Shown here: in pieces, positions 1 through 11,700 of the stretch
Numbering within the stretch: position 1 is the first letter of the stretch
How the letters are laid out: every line of letters starts with the position of its first letter
NCBI RefSeq assembly: GCF_002999335.1
Contig: NW_020312635.1
Span: forward strand, 62,001-126,000
From: Cyclospora cayetanensis
Taxonomy: Eukaryota; Apicomplexa; Conoidasida; Eucoccidiorida; Eimeriidae
Reading direction: 5' to 3'
Length of the DNA: 64,000 nucleotides
Program-made: the position numbers and the translations under genes
Notes under the pieces: generated by a model
Databases searched by the model: none
Seen by the model: the letters and a program-made list of their open reading frames with translations, nothing else
What the model was told of the DNA's origin: nothing

Positions 1-406
1 TTCCTGAGTCTTTGGAGGCAGCTTTGTGTGTATGTGCTGCAGTGCGCAACGTGCTTGGCGCGTCTTCACTGTCCAATCGGCCGCAAGGTTCGTCTCCCCA
101 AAACTGTCGTGGAGGAAGTCTCTCCTACCCTCCCTCCCTCCTAGTTCGATTGTCTAGAGAGACGCAGTGTGGCAGAAAAAAGCCGCGTCTGTTTCCGTGT
201 CTGCCTCTTGTCCTCTTGTCAGTGGCTAGCTTCTGTGTTTAAAAGGGGGTTTGAACCTCTGTGTGCCTTTGAGAGCGTGTCTGGCATTTCACATTAAAAG
301 AGAGCACTTCGCCTGCTGCCTCTCGCCAGCATGCAGCTGCGCAGCCAATAAGCGACTCCGAAACTGCGTTTAGCGCCTAGAAAAATTGACGCTCACACCT
401 CACGGC

Positions 407-3400
407 TTAGTCAGGAGGCAGTTCCTTATCGTAGCGATGCAACAAGAGTTGCTGCAGCAAGGCTGCTGCCGAAGGGCCTACCCCAGGAATGCGGAGGAGC
501 TGCTCGTGGGAGTACAGAGCAACGTTTCCCAGGGTGTATACCCCACACTGCAGCAACAGCAGCACAGAGACGCCACGACTGCACGTGATTCAGGGAGGGA
601 GGGAGGGAGGGGAACCCTTGACGTTCGCCAAAGAGTAACAACCCCAATAAAGGCGAAACAGGAGCTCCACCTTTATTGAGCCGCTTACCTCCTTCAAGCC
701 GTTCAGTGCCCTCTTAGGGAGCGGCAGATCCTCGAGAAGCACATCATCGGGAGTTTTTGCTGATTCGTCTTGCTGCTGCTGCTCTTGATGTAGTGTCTTT
801 TGCTGCTGATGCTGCTGCTCTTGCTGTAATGGCTCTTGCTGCTGCTGCTCTTGCTGTAATGGCTCTTGCTGCTGCTGCTCTGGATGTAATGGCTCTTGCA
901 GCTGCTGCTGGTGCTCTTGATGTAATGGCTCTTGCAGCTGCTGCTGCTCTTGCAGCTGTTGCGTCTGTTGCGCAACCTCTTGTTGAAGCCAGGCTTGCGG
1001 GGTTAGTTCGGGTGTCTGCACACGGGGGCAGCAGAAGCAGCAGCAGCCTCCATGAGCACATGTGGCGATGATGGTCAGAGGGAGAAGAGACGCGGCTCGC
1101 TGCTAGCGCAGCTCTGAGACTTCTGTGGGATTTACTGGAGGGGGTGTTAGAGGGAGTGCCTTGGCAGCGCTCTCTGGATCTGCTGGACGGAAGTCGCCTT
1201 TGGCGTCAAAGATGAAAACGGGGGGACCCCCCTGCAGTTCCTGCTGCCGTTCAGCCTCCTTGTGTCGAGATATGTGTTTCCACCCGGCTGCGCACACAAA
1301 CCGCGTTTGCGTAGTACAGCGCCACGTGAGGGAGCTAGCTGTTAGCTATTCCTCCCCAGCTTCCCCCGCATTTTGCACTCAGGGGAGGGGAGAAGGAGGA
1401 GAGAGGGAAGGGCGAGCTTAGGAGGCCAGTAGAAAAAGAGACACCTTGAAGAGCACGTTCTTCCTCTGCCCAATCGACATCCTCCTTGAGCTGCGAACGC
1501 GCGCTCGCAGCAGCCAGCTGAACTTCCCGCAGCGCATGCAACAACACTTCTTTAGGCGTGGCCTTTCGAGAGCTCCATATTTCGACTACCAGCTGCTCCT
1601 TCGGATCTGGGCATTCCATTCGTCTGAATACAAATAAAACACATATATATATATATATGTGTTTGGGGTGTGTGTGGGGGAGAGAGTAGGGGTGAACTGC
1701 GAACGCTCTGCACTCCGCCCTGCTGTACAAACGAGGCGCCAACACGGGGAGTTAGAGGAGCCTTCCAAGCCCATTTTCTTTCTGTTGTTTTGCTAAGCAC
1801 GCAAGTGTCTGCAGTGGAGGTGCCAGCGACAGAGCAGCAGCAGCATCAAGGCAGCTCGCAACGGTATTTTAGGCTGACTCAGAGCACCAGCGAGAACCCA
1901 TCAGTTTATGCACGGCAATGCGCATTCTGTTGCAGGCCCCGAAGTAACAACTGGTAGGATAGAGCTGCTGCTGATACTTCTGCTGATAGTTCTGCTCGTG
2001 CTGCTGCTGCTGCTGCTCGTGCTGCTGCTGCTGATATTTCTGCATGCGCAGGAGAGGGGGAGGGGCGAGTGGTCTGCGCTTGAAGAGTCGATAATTGAAG
2101 CCTTCCTCCTCGCGGTACAGCCCTGTGCAGACAGACACACACACATGCACACATACACACATACACATACACACATATATACACATACACACACATATAC
2201 ACACATACACATACACATACATACACACATACACAGACACATACACATACACACATATGTACACATACACACATACACACACACATACACACATACATAC
2301 ACACACATACACACACACATATATACACACACGCATACACACAGACACACCGTAAAAAGCTCTGAAATCTTATTTTTGTCGCATGCATGCATGCTAGCTA
2401 TGCTAAGGAGAGGGTTAAGGCAGTGGATAACGTCCAGATACACAGCTCTGCCACGGAAGTGCGCTGCAAAAAGAAATATCCTCGTATCGAGGGAGAATGC
2501 CTCTTTTGACGCACCTTGAAGGTCCCCCAGCCAGAGCCCCCGTCCCCACTCCACCTGAAAGTCGAGACACAACGAGGCTTCCTTGTTCAGAGTGCAAAGA
2601 TAGTGCTCTTTGTTGCAGCATTGCAAGTAAGATGGCAGTCGCAGGTGGCCAGCCAGCATCTTGAGGGGACCCCTAGCGCGGATGCGTATGCGCGAGCGCA
2701 GATAAGGGACTGAGGAGCGCAGTGCGAGCTGCACGCCAACAAACACACGGCATCCGCAGACGTTTAACCCCTTTTTTCCTCTTTCCCTCTCCCTTCCTTC
2801 CTCTCTGTTGCGCCTATGGCCACTGTACACCAAGCCTCGAGCCACGCGCACCAGGAGGCACTGCGCATGCAGCACCACCAACGCGCCGCTGGGGAAGTTT
2901 TTGCGGCACATGCCTCTGTTCACGGCTCATCTCAGCTGCAAGAAGGGGGAAGCGGGGGCAGTAAGCAGTCGCTCTGGCGCTGTGCAGCAGCGTTTGTGGT
3001 TGGAAGGACGGGGGGAGAGAGGGAGAGAAGCTGCGAGTCAGACACCTTGTTGCACTTGATTCGTTTTCCTTACCCCCTTGAAGTTAAGAGCGAGCTCCAG
3101 GAGATCTTCACGAACTCCAGGAGCAGACAGAGCACCTGTATACTTGCTGCTGCCGTTGCCAGTCTCGCTGCTAGCAGGGCAGGTGCTACAGTCGTCGCTG
3201 GCTTGCAGTTCTCCCCTCTCCACAGCGCCTCCTCCTGCTGCTTCTGCTGCCGCCTCTGCACCGAGTGTACGGACAGCAGCAGCTTGCAGCGCTGCTACAG
3301 CGGCTGCTCTCCTGCTGGCAAGCGCGTCGAGGCGGCTGCTGCTTGCAGCAACAGCTGCAGCTGCCGCGTGAGAACTCGGAGAATGCAGATACACGCCAGT

Positions 3401-6400
3401 CACTCCATAGCCTGGGCTCCTGTGCAGCGCGAAAGACTTCAGCACGGATCCTAGCGTCCAGCCACCTCCGTGCGGCAAGGGTCCAATGTAAAACTTCTGA
3501 TAATACTCCCCTGAAAGCGGGAAAAGCACATCCGAGACGGCAGCCGGCGTACCGCTGTTTGCTTCCTTCGCACATTGTACGGACAGAGCAACTTACGGCA
3601 CGCGCAGCATGCGCCCTCGCATCAGACACCACACGGCGAATTGGAATCAAAGCTACTGAAATCGACGCGCGAGGATCTCCACAAGCAGGGAGGGGGTGTG
3701 CGCTTGCAGCCATACACCCCTTTCTTCTCCTCCCACTCACCACTCTGGGGAACAAGCGTGAGGTTCGTGGCTTCCGCGACTTGCAGTGCAAACGCTGGAT
3801 CCCAAGACGGCCAGTCCTGTGAGCACCCCGGCAGGAGCAGCAGCAGTAGCAGCAGCAGTGTGCATGCATGCATGCACGCATGCATACGCATGCATGTAAC
3901 ATGCATACGCATGCATGCACGCAGAAAGAGGGTCTCTAAAGGAAACGCAGAAGGCAGGGGGAGGGTAGGAAATTGCCTCCTCCTCTGGAGTGAATACAGT
4001 CCAGGCGAAAGAATACACAGCGGACCGCTGCGTATTCTTCTTCTTAAAAAGAAATAACTGCAACGGCAGCAGCAGCATGCAAGCATGCAACCACGCGCAG
4101 GCAAGGTGCCCCTCGCCAACCTTCCTCCCCCTCCGCTCTCCCCGCAAACAGCAAGCAGCAAACCTCAAAACGCAACAACAAAAACAAGAATAACAGCAGA
4201 TGCAAATGCAGCCGCAAAGACGGACTTCAAAGATACGAGCGTCACCATAGCCTAAACCAAGTCTGTCTCTCTGAGGTTCCCAAGCGCCTCGCAACTGCAG
4301 CGGCGCAAATCCTCCTTCAGCCTCATTGCTGCTGCTGTTGCTGGTGCTGGTGCTGCTGCTGTCAACCTCCGGGAGGGTTACCACGCCAGGATCTAAAACT
4401 GTCTGGTTAAAGAGCTCCTCATACAGCGGATAGTGGTGCCAATCGGAAGACTGAACATACATACAGGAGACAAAAAGAGAGACAGGGGAGAGACGGAGAC
4501 ATACATGTATATATAGTTGTGAGTATGTATATGTGTATGGATAGATATATATATATATATGGATATATATATATATATATGGATATATAAATATATATGG
4601 ATATATATAGATGTATGGATATATATATGTATGTATACACGAATGTATATGTATATATAGGTATACATTTATAGATGTGTATATACATGCAGATATGAAT
4701 GCATATATATATGTATATTTATATATATATATATATATATATCGGTATATACATGCAGACGCAAAAGGCCCCAACACGCCTCCGAAGGTCTCATGTGACG
4801 TTGGGTAGAAGAAAGAGGAAATTCTTTTTTCTTGAATTTTTACTGCATGCATACACTTCCTAAGTGGTGAGGCGAGTTGTTTTTTGCGAATTCCCCAAGA
4901 ACGTGCGATCTCTCCTTTTTCCTGCCCCTGTTGCTCCCTGTCACGCACCTCCCTTTCCCGTCGCATGCGTGCACAGCGCATTGCTGTATTTATGAATGCT
5001 CAGAGGTTGGGGTAACAAAATTCAGAAAACTGACGAAACTCACAACTCCGCGAGTCTCCGTCCAGAATTTCAGGGGAAGCCGCGGGAGCGGCGGCTCCTC
5101 GAGCGATCGAAGCGTTGGAATTCTTGGAATCACTGGCAGACCAAAGTCTTTCCAGCAGCCTGCAAAAGCCAGAAGCGAATGCGTCTCGCTCCGAGCACGA
5201 CGCATGCTGCTCTCTTCCCTGTTTCCAGCGCTCCATGGAGAGATTCAAAAAAATGCCGTCCCAAGAGGCCTTATCTAAGCGTTCAACAAGAGTTCAAGTT
5301 TTCACGCAGCTCACCTCTAGACGCAATATGCCAATTTCTGAAATCGGTGAGCGGCGCAGTTCTCAGAAATCCGAATTTCTGCAGCACATGCAACTCCTCG
5401 TTGAGCAGGCCGCTTGGGGGGCCCCCCGACGAGGGGCCCCCCGACGAGGGGCCCCCCTTACCCCCCAACGGCTGAGCAAGGCCAGAAAAACTTTTTCCTG
5501 GAGGCTTCAATCCTCGCTGGTAGAGCGTCGTCGGGGGGTTGCTTCCAGCGCTGCGCTCGCTGCGAGACTTCTGCTGTTTTTGGCAGCACAGAGACGCTTC
5601 TGAGGGAGGGTCTGAAGCGGCTGTTGCGGCAAGAAGCTGCGACAGACGCTGATGCTGTTGATGCTGCTGTTGAGGCTGCTGTTGCGCATTCGCCACTGGT
5701 AGTACCAAGGCGCTTGGAGAAAAGGGGAAAACTACGTGATGCCTTGGGTGTCGTCTCCCCGCTGAGACAGCCGCTCGTGAGGAACCTCCCGCTGCTGTAG
5801 ACTGCTGCACAAAGAGTAACTCGAAGCATGCGGGCTTCCTGTTGCTGCTGCTGTTGCTGTTGCTACGGAGAGAGCGCCAGCAGCGATGCCACATCTGCCC
5901 TGCACTGCAGCGGCTGCAGCAGCAGACGATCCAGCAGCAGACGATCCAGCAGCAAAGCCGCGCAAGCGTCTGCCAGGGCTGCATTGCACGCGCGCATGCG
6001 ACGCAGTGAGGCACAGGGGAGGAAGGAAGGAAAGAAAGAGGGAGAAACCCTTAAGGAAGACTCTCCTCTACACTACGACGAAGCTTAGACACAGCCATGC
6101 CAGAGGAGGGGAGGAATAGAGGTGCAAGGGCCGTCATAGGGCAGACAAATCCAGAGATCGCTCATGCGATAAATGAGAAAAAGAAAACTAATCCTTGCCC
6201 CCCCTCCTTCCCCTCTGGCGATGGTGATGGGATGTGCAGGCAACGCCTGCAGCGTGGCGCAAGGACGCTCCACGTAAAAAAGCCGGAAAAGATTTAAAAA
6301 GCAAAATTAGTTTTTTTGCTGTCGCATGTGCGGCTTTAGGTGGAGGTGAAGCCAGCGAATCGGGGGATATCCGTGTCGGCAGAAGCAGCATCGCGAGAAG

Positions 6401-6430
6401 AAGAGGATCGTGCATCTGTATCTGGTATTT
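407..6430 (-). CDS. rpoA: RNA polymerase alpha subunit, bacterial/plastid type (presumed apicoplast)
   Basis: Alpha subunit of the multisubunit bacterial-type RNA polymerase; it dimerises and nucleates assembly of the beta subunits. Exons I support, 5' to 3': ~5820-5315, 5159-5044, 4450-4226, 3816-3741, 3510-3074, 2728-2515, 2122-~1900, 1623-1445, 1287-1136, 1015-689, 547-407. Alpha hallmarks in order: [15 protein letters not shown] (N-terminal dimerisation helix), [16 protein letters not shown], a YLCTLNKEA...VEWGRG stretch, QLVVEIW...TPKEVLLHA, and finally an alpha C-terminal domain with [13 protein letters not shown] followed by [14 protein letters not shown]. In apicomplexans the plastid genome carries rpoB/C but not rpoA, so a nuclear gene is expected. 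Gln-rich insertions (around 1950-2040 and 775-990) interrupt the conserved parts. The start is unresolved: an ATG at 6413-6415 opens a weakly hydrophobic stretch that may be a signal peptide. The junction near 1900/1623 is unresolved, and the last exon needs a one-base frame change (see findings). Confidence 0.85.
541..544 (-). other. Frame discontinuity at a G run in the rpoA last exon
   Basis: The exon before (1015-689) ends in phase 0 at a good donor (GAG|GTAAGC), and the next acceptor (TGCAG) opens the last exon at 547. Read in phase 0 this exon gives an unrelated Cys/Arg-rich tail. With one G fewer in the run of four, the frame gives GYTLGN and then [14 protein letters not shown], which is helix-hairpin-helix alpha-CTD sequence, ending at the TAA at 407-409. 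It may be a homopolymer sequencing error or a real mutation. Confidence 0.6.
590..1021 (-). repeat. Gln/Glu-rich repeat tract inside rpoA
   Basis: Imperfect CAG-type repeats encode short blocks of Gln with Glu-Pro-Leu spacers between the alpha N-terminal domain and the C-terminal domain. It sits where bacterial alpha has its flexible linker, so it probably lengthens the linker rather than breaking a fold. Confidence 0.7.
1637..1663. repeat. AT palindrome in rpoA intron
   Basis: An (AT)n core flanked by ACAC and GTGT gives a self-complementary stretch just upstream (on the minus strand) of the rpoA exon that starts at 1623. It is probably a simple-sequence repeat; no function is evident. Confidence 0.6.
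2125..2352. repeat. ACACAT/ACAC microsatellite in rpoA intron
   Basis: About 230 bp of CACATA-type simple repeat lies between the rpoA exons at 2515 and 2122. On the minus strand it reads as TGTGTATG. It gives long spurious open frames (Cys-Val-Tyr or His-Thr runs) that should not be called genes. Confidence 0.9.
3840..3925. repeat. GCATGCATGC palindromic simple repeat
   Basis: Alternating GCATGC/ATGCAT units, self-complementary, follow a short AGC run. They lie in the rpoA intron between exons 4450-4226 and 3816-3741. Confidence 0.8.
4500..4760. repeat. ATATAT/GGATAT microsatellite in rpoA intron
   Basis: About 260 bp of (AT)n broken by GGATATAT and TGTATA units, in the rpoA intron between exons 5159-5044 and 4450-4226. 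It produces Tyr-Ile dipeptide open frames that are not genes. Confidence 0.9.
5414..5462. repeat. GGGGCCCCCCGACGA short tandem repeat in rpoA
   Basis: About three copies of a 15-bp GC-rich unit. In the rpoA frame (minus) they encode Gly-Gly-Pro-Ser-Ser in the N-terminal extension. Confidence 0.75.
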
Positions 6431-6830
6431 TTTGATGGAAGCTTCATAGAAGACGGCTGGAAGCTGCTTTTTGCTGGGCTTTGATCTTTCGCATGCCCTC
6501 TCTCCGGTGTGGGGACGGGCACCTCCCTGCCGTGTTTGTTGCCTTCGTGGCTTCAGCAACAGCAGCGGCTTTCTGTGTTTTTTTGACAGTCTTCCGATTT
6601 AATATGTCGAGGAGGCTATTGGAGCTGTAGCACAGGCCCAGGCGTGTCAATCAAGAGTTTGAGCAGCGGCTGCGCAGCGGCAGGAGGCGGGAGAAGGTTA
6701 AGGCATGCGGCAGTTTGAGATTGCCGCTCGAGGCAGCGAATGCATGAGAGCAAGCCTGCTTCACCAAAGGCCTCTGAGAACGCAGCAGCAGCATCGCGTC
6801 TGTTGTCGCTAAGATACCTTCCTTAAGAAG

Positions 6831-8742
6831 ATGGCAGTTTCTAGCAGAGGCAAGCGGCGTGCAGCGCCTGTTGCCGCTGGTGGCGGGGGGGGTACTGGTG
6901 GAGGCGAAGGAGGAAGGAGTAACCCTTTCGACGTTATGGGGAACAAAAAGACGAAGCGAAAGATCCTCGGGCTTAAAGTGAAGGGGACAGAGAGGAATCT
7001 GAGCAAGGTGAGTGGAGAGAGTGCGCCATAAGGAGGGGAGGGGGGATGAAGGAGAAGAAGGAGATAGGGAAGAAGGAGAAGGGGAAGAAACGTGCTGTTT
7101 TGCAGAACCTCAAGCCCCCCTTTTTATGGCTTTTTTTTCCACAGAATCCTCATCCTTCAGGGTAGTAGTCGCTATACAGCTAGCGAGGCTTTTTTTTATC
7201 GCGCTGTTTTCTGCGAGCGCATGTAGAGCACGGAAGCCTCTTATGATCTCAGCATCTGTCTCTCTCTCTGTACGAAGCGTTTGAGACAGAGAGACAGAGA
7301 GAGACACAGACAGAGAGACAGATAGACACAGACAGAGAGACAGAGAGACACAGACAGAGAGACACAGACAGAGAGAGACAGACAGAGAGAGCTCCTACAT
7401 TTGATCTTGCAGGGGCATATACAGTACTTACGGTTGCGATGTGTTGAGTGTGGCATCTTTGTGTCTGTAGGCAGCGAAGGTGACCAGCGCAAGCGGCACC
7501 ATCAGCAGCAGCAGCGCAAGCGAAATTCACGATGAACGCTTGTTCAAGAGCAGCGGAGGCAATGCAGCGGCAACAGCAACTGCACGGAAGGTAACAGGCA
7601 GCTCAAGAGCAGCAGCCATAGCAGCTGCAGACGCTGAAGAGCTTATGTTTTCTCGCTTAGTCTTGATGCGGCAGCAGCAGCAGAGGCTGCTGCGCAAGCA
7701 GCAGCAGCAAGCGCAGCAGCAAAAGAAGCGGAAGAGAAAAACGTTTGCCTTGGGAGATTCTGACAGCGAGGACGAAGCGAAAACACCCGTCGGCTTCTCC
7801 GTGTTGGGAGAGGCGACTGCTTCGGAGCCAACTCTGGATGGAAATGAAGATTTGCTGCTGCACAAAGGAAAAGCAATTGCAGCAATGAACGACGAGGAAC
7901 TGCGCGCATCTGCTGCGACACTTATTGCACACAAAATTGCCGCAGAAGAACAAGTTGAACATGAGCAAGAATGTATGTAGGCAGATCCCTCTATAAAAGA
8001 CCAATGCCTCTTTCTCTCTCTCTTTCTTTCTATCTTGCGCTCTCTTTTTTTCTCTCTGTGTCTGTTTGGCTGTCTGTCTTGGTCTCTCTCTCTGTTCCTC
8101 TTTCTCTGTGTCTGTCTTGCTCTCTTTTCTCTGTCTCTCTCTGTCTCTGTTTTCTCTGTCTCTCTTTTCTCTGTCTCTCTTTTCTCTCTCTCTCTGTCTC
8201 TCTCTTTTCTTTCTCTCCCTCTCTCTCTTTTCTTTCTCTCCCTCTCTCTCTCTTTTCTTTCTCTCCCTCTCTTTCTTTTCTTTCTCTCCCTCTCTCTCCC
8301 TCTTTTCTTTCTCTCCCTCTCTCTCTGTCTCTCTCTTTTTCTCTCCCTCCCTCTCTCTTGCGATGCTTGTATTAGGGTGCTGCACCTAAAATTTGCTGGC
8401 GAGAGCAGCCCGCAGCCCGCAGTGTCTGCCCTCCTTTAGACTCTGAAACGGTTTGCAAAGCACATGCTTGCAAGCCTCTGGAAGACGAATGTATAAACTT
8501 GCGAATGCAGTGATCGACGGCGACCTCTTTTTCACGGGAGCATCTCCTGAGGGCCCTAAGTCTCGACGGGAGATCTTCAGAGAAATCATCAGCAAGAGCA
8601 AAGAAGTCAAGGCGCAGGTATGATTTTGCTCCTGAACGCTAATCGCAAAAACGTGTTCTAGTTCCTAAGCGTAGCGAGCGCTCAACGTGCTTCTCTCACA
8701 ACAGGCCACACTAGAGAACGATATCACGAGATTGAAACACAC

Positions 8743-8773
<31 letters not shown>

Positions 8774-11700
8774 TATATATATATGCTAGAAAGAACGAGT
8801 AAATAGAAGGGGTGTATGGCTTGTCTGCTAGAGCTGCGCGCACTGCTCGAGTTCTTTGTCAAGAGCCTTGGATAGTGGATTTTTGCAAGGTTGCTGTGTT
8901 TGTGTGGCAGCATGCGCGAGATGCCGAGGAGCAGCAGCTGCTGCTGCAGCAGCTGGAGGCGCAGTTTTCTGCCGTCAGGGAAGAACTTCCATTCGTCAAA
9001 CCTAAGGAGAAAGAGCCGTGAGGAGCAGAGTCTAGAATTAATAAACTTTTTGCGAAGTGGTTGGAGATGCGTGATTTAGCTCAAGGGAGTGTATCTGTAT
9101 ATGTCGGTATGTATATGTATATGTCTGTGTGTCTGTATGTATGTGCATAATGTATAAATATGGATATACATATATATATCTATGTACATTCATGTGGTGT
9201 ATATGTATGTGTTTGTGTATAGGTATGTGCTTTGGTGCTTCTCAGGAGTCTCCATGCGCTGCTGGCGAAGTACAGCGAATCGGGGGATCAGCAAGAGGGT
9301 GTAAAGGAGCAGAAATGTCAACGAGTTTGCCAGCAGCAGCCAGAAGAAGCTTCCCTTTTTTCCTTTCTAGACAAGAGCACCCGCGCTAGCGAAGCCAGCG
9401 GCAGCAGGGGAACGCCGCTGTTGCTTCTGCACGATGGCAACGATGGGGGAAACAACAACAACAACAGCAGCAGCAGCAGCAAAGCGGCTACTGCCTCACG
9501 CATGCCAGCGGCGGCAGCAGCAGCAGCAGCAGACTACGACACTGCTGCGCGGCTGCTGCGTTTTGAGCCGCGCGTTGCAGCCGGCGAAAAGCTTTTAACA
9601 GAAGAGGAGCTGCAGGAGAAGGCACGTAAGAAGCTGCTGCAGCAGCAAAAGAAGCAGCAGCAGCTGCTGCTTGAGGAGCAACAGCGAGGTATGACATACA
9701 TACGTATATATATTTAGATATTTAGATAGTCATATAATTGTATAGAGATATAGATATTGGTGATTGAGAGGCAACTAACTTTGGAGTGGCCTTCATGCCC
9801 GCAGATCTCAGTATGCAAAGTGGGAGCTTCTTCGTATTATTGTTATTGTTGCTCTTGTTGTTGTTGCTGCTGTCGTTAGTATTATTGTTGTTGTGTTTGT
9901 TGTTGCTGCTGCTGGTTAGCTTCTCCCAACGGCAGGCTTGAGTGCAATCGCTTTCTTACCATGCAGTAGATGTGCGCTAGGAGGGTGGGGTTGTGTTTGG
10001 CGTCCTCAGAGGAGGAAGAGCTACACCGTGAGGCAGATGATTTTTGGGGGGAGACCGAAGAGACAGCAGCCTCCAAGAGGCAGAGCAGCGATAGCAGCAG
10101 CAGCAGCAGCAGCAGTAACAGCGAAACAAGTGACGAAGACAGTGAAGAAGAGGAAGAGGAAACGGAAGAAGAGGAAGAAGAAGAAGAGGAAGAAGAAGAA
10201 GAGGAAGAAGAAGAAGAGGAAAGCGGCCATGAGGCAGCTGAGGAGCATGACGGCAAAGAAGAAACTGCTGTAGCAGCGGATATTCGCAAAAACTGTGCAG
10301 ACACTTCAGAAGGGGAGGCTATGGTTGGCGTTGCTTGTGCATCCCGTGATGGCATTGGAAAGATGGGCATGGCAAAAGGAGCTGCATCAAAAGCAACAAC
10401 AGCATCAACAGCATCAGAAACAGCAAAAGCAACATCAGAAACAGCAACATCAGAAACAGCAAAAGCAACATCAGAAACGGCAACATCAGAACCAGCAACA
10501 TCAGAAGCAGCAAAAGCAACATCAGAAACGGCGTCAGCAGAGACTTTGGAATGTCCATTGAACGCCTCTATGGGGGAACAAACGGATGTCGCTGCTTTGC
10601 AGGGGTTGGGAGGAAGCGAAGATGAAGCCTTAACACCTCAGGAGGAGGCTCAAGCACGGATCTTGAAGAATGAAGCGCATGAACGCTTGCTGCCTTTTAG
10701 ACCATCTCTGCCGAAGCGCGTTGAGGATGTGCCTGAATTGTTTCGGCCATGGAGATCCTCCTCTCAAGCGAAACTTTTGCATCGGTAGGCGTGTGTTTTT
10801 CACCCTTTGATGCTCCCTTTGCCTTCTCTTCTCCTCTCTCTCGCGTGCCCCCTGCTTCAGCGCATGCAGCTGTAAAGCGGCGAGACGCAAGAAGCGTTGT
10901 CGCTGATGGTGGCAGGGAAACGGATTCGAACTCTTGACTTTGTTTCGCGGCAGCGGAGCAAAGGGAAGGGATTCGAAGGGATAGAATCGGATAAGATAGA
11001 AAGAAAAGGGATAGATAGAGGATTCACGGGGGGTTGGGGAGGGGGGACGACTGCCTGAGGAGAAAGGGAAAATTGGGGGCAAGAGGAAAGCAGAGAAAGC
11101 GAAGGCTCTGTTTTCTGGTTGTGTGTCTTTCTGTCTGTTTATTCTTTTCCCTCTCTCCAGCTCTCTCTTCCTCCTATCTGTCTCTCTCTCCCATCTGTCT
11201 CTCTATTCTTTTCTTTCCCTCCTTCTCCCTCTTTTCAAACTTCCTCTGCGTGCGCTGCAGCAACGGGAAGGGCGAAAAGGCGGGAGGGATTTTCTGTATT
11301 TCTCATTCGATGCTTACAAAACATCGCGTTTCGCCAGTAATTTGCGGTAGTGAGACTGACGCACGTTCGAATGGCTTTCTGGGAGTGTCATCCTTTCGTA
11401 TTTCTGCAGTTGTTTGATTTTATATCCGCCGAGAGACTCGAAGTGGGCTTCAACAATTCCTGTCTTGACGAAGGGCCTGCTCCTGCACCTCATCCTAGAG
11501 ATTCACAGCAACTGCACTAAAGGCAGCGGTAAAAAGCGCAACGCCGACGCGCCATTAGGGTGCTTCCAAGCCTACATAGCGTGCTCCTCCCCTTTCCCGA
11601 GTTGCTGCTTTTTAGCAGCTTCCGTCGAGCAACCCTTGCCACATAGAAGGCCTTTTTTCAAACACAAACGCGTGCGAAGAAGGGAAGCATCACCCCACAG

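Noticed and set aside
1869..2923. Long minus-strand open frames of Cys-Val-Tyr repeats
   Set aside because: They are translations of the TGTATG/CA microsatellite in an rpoA intron; only the ends overlap real rpoA exons.
7971..8439. Leu/Ser-rich open frames of 107-134 codons, and a Glu/Arg-rich one on the minus strand
   Set aside because: CT-repeat translation within NOP14 intron 2; not coding.
9970..10788. Acidic open frame as a separate Glu-rich protein gene
   Set aside because: It joins in phase on both sides to NOP14 exons and matches the acidic tract known in that family.
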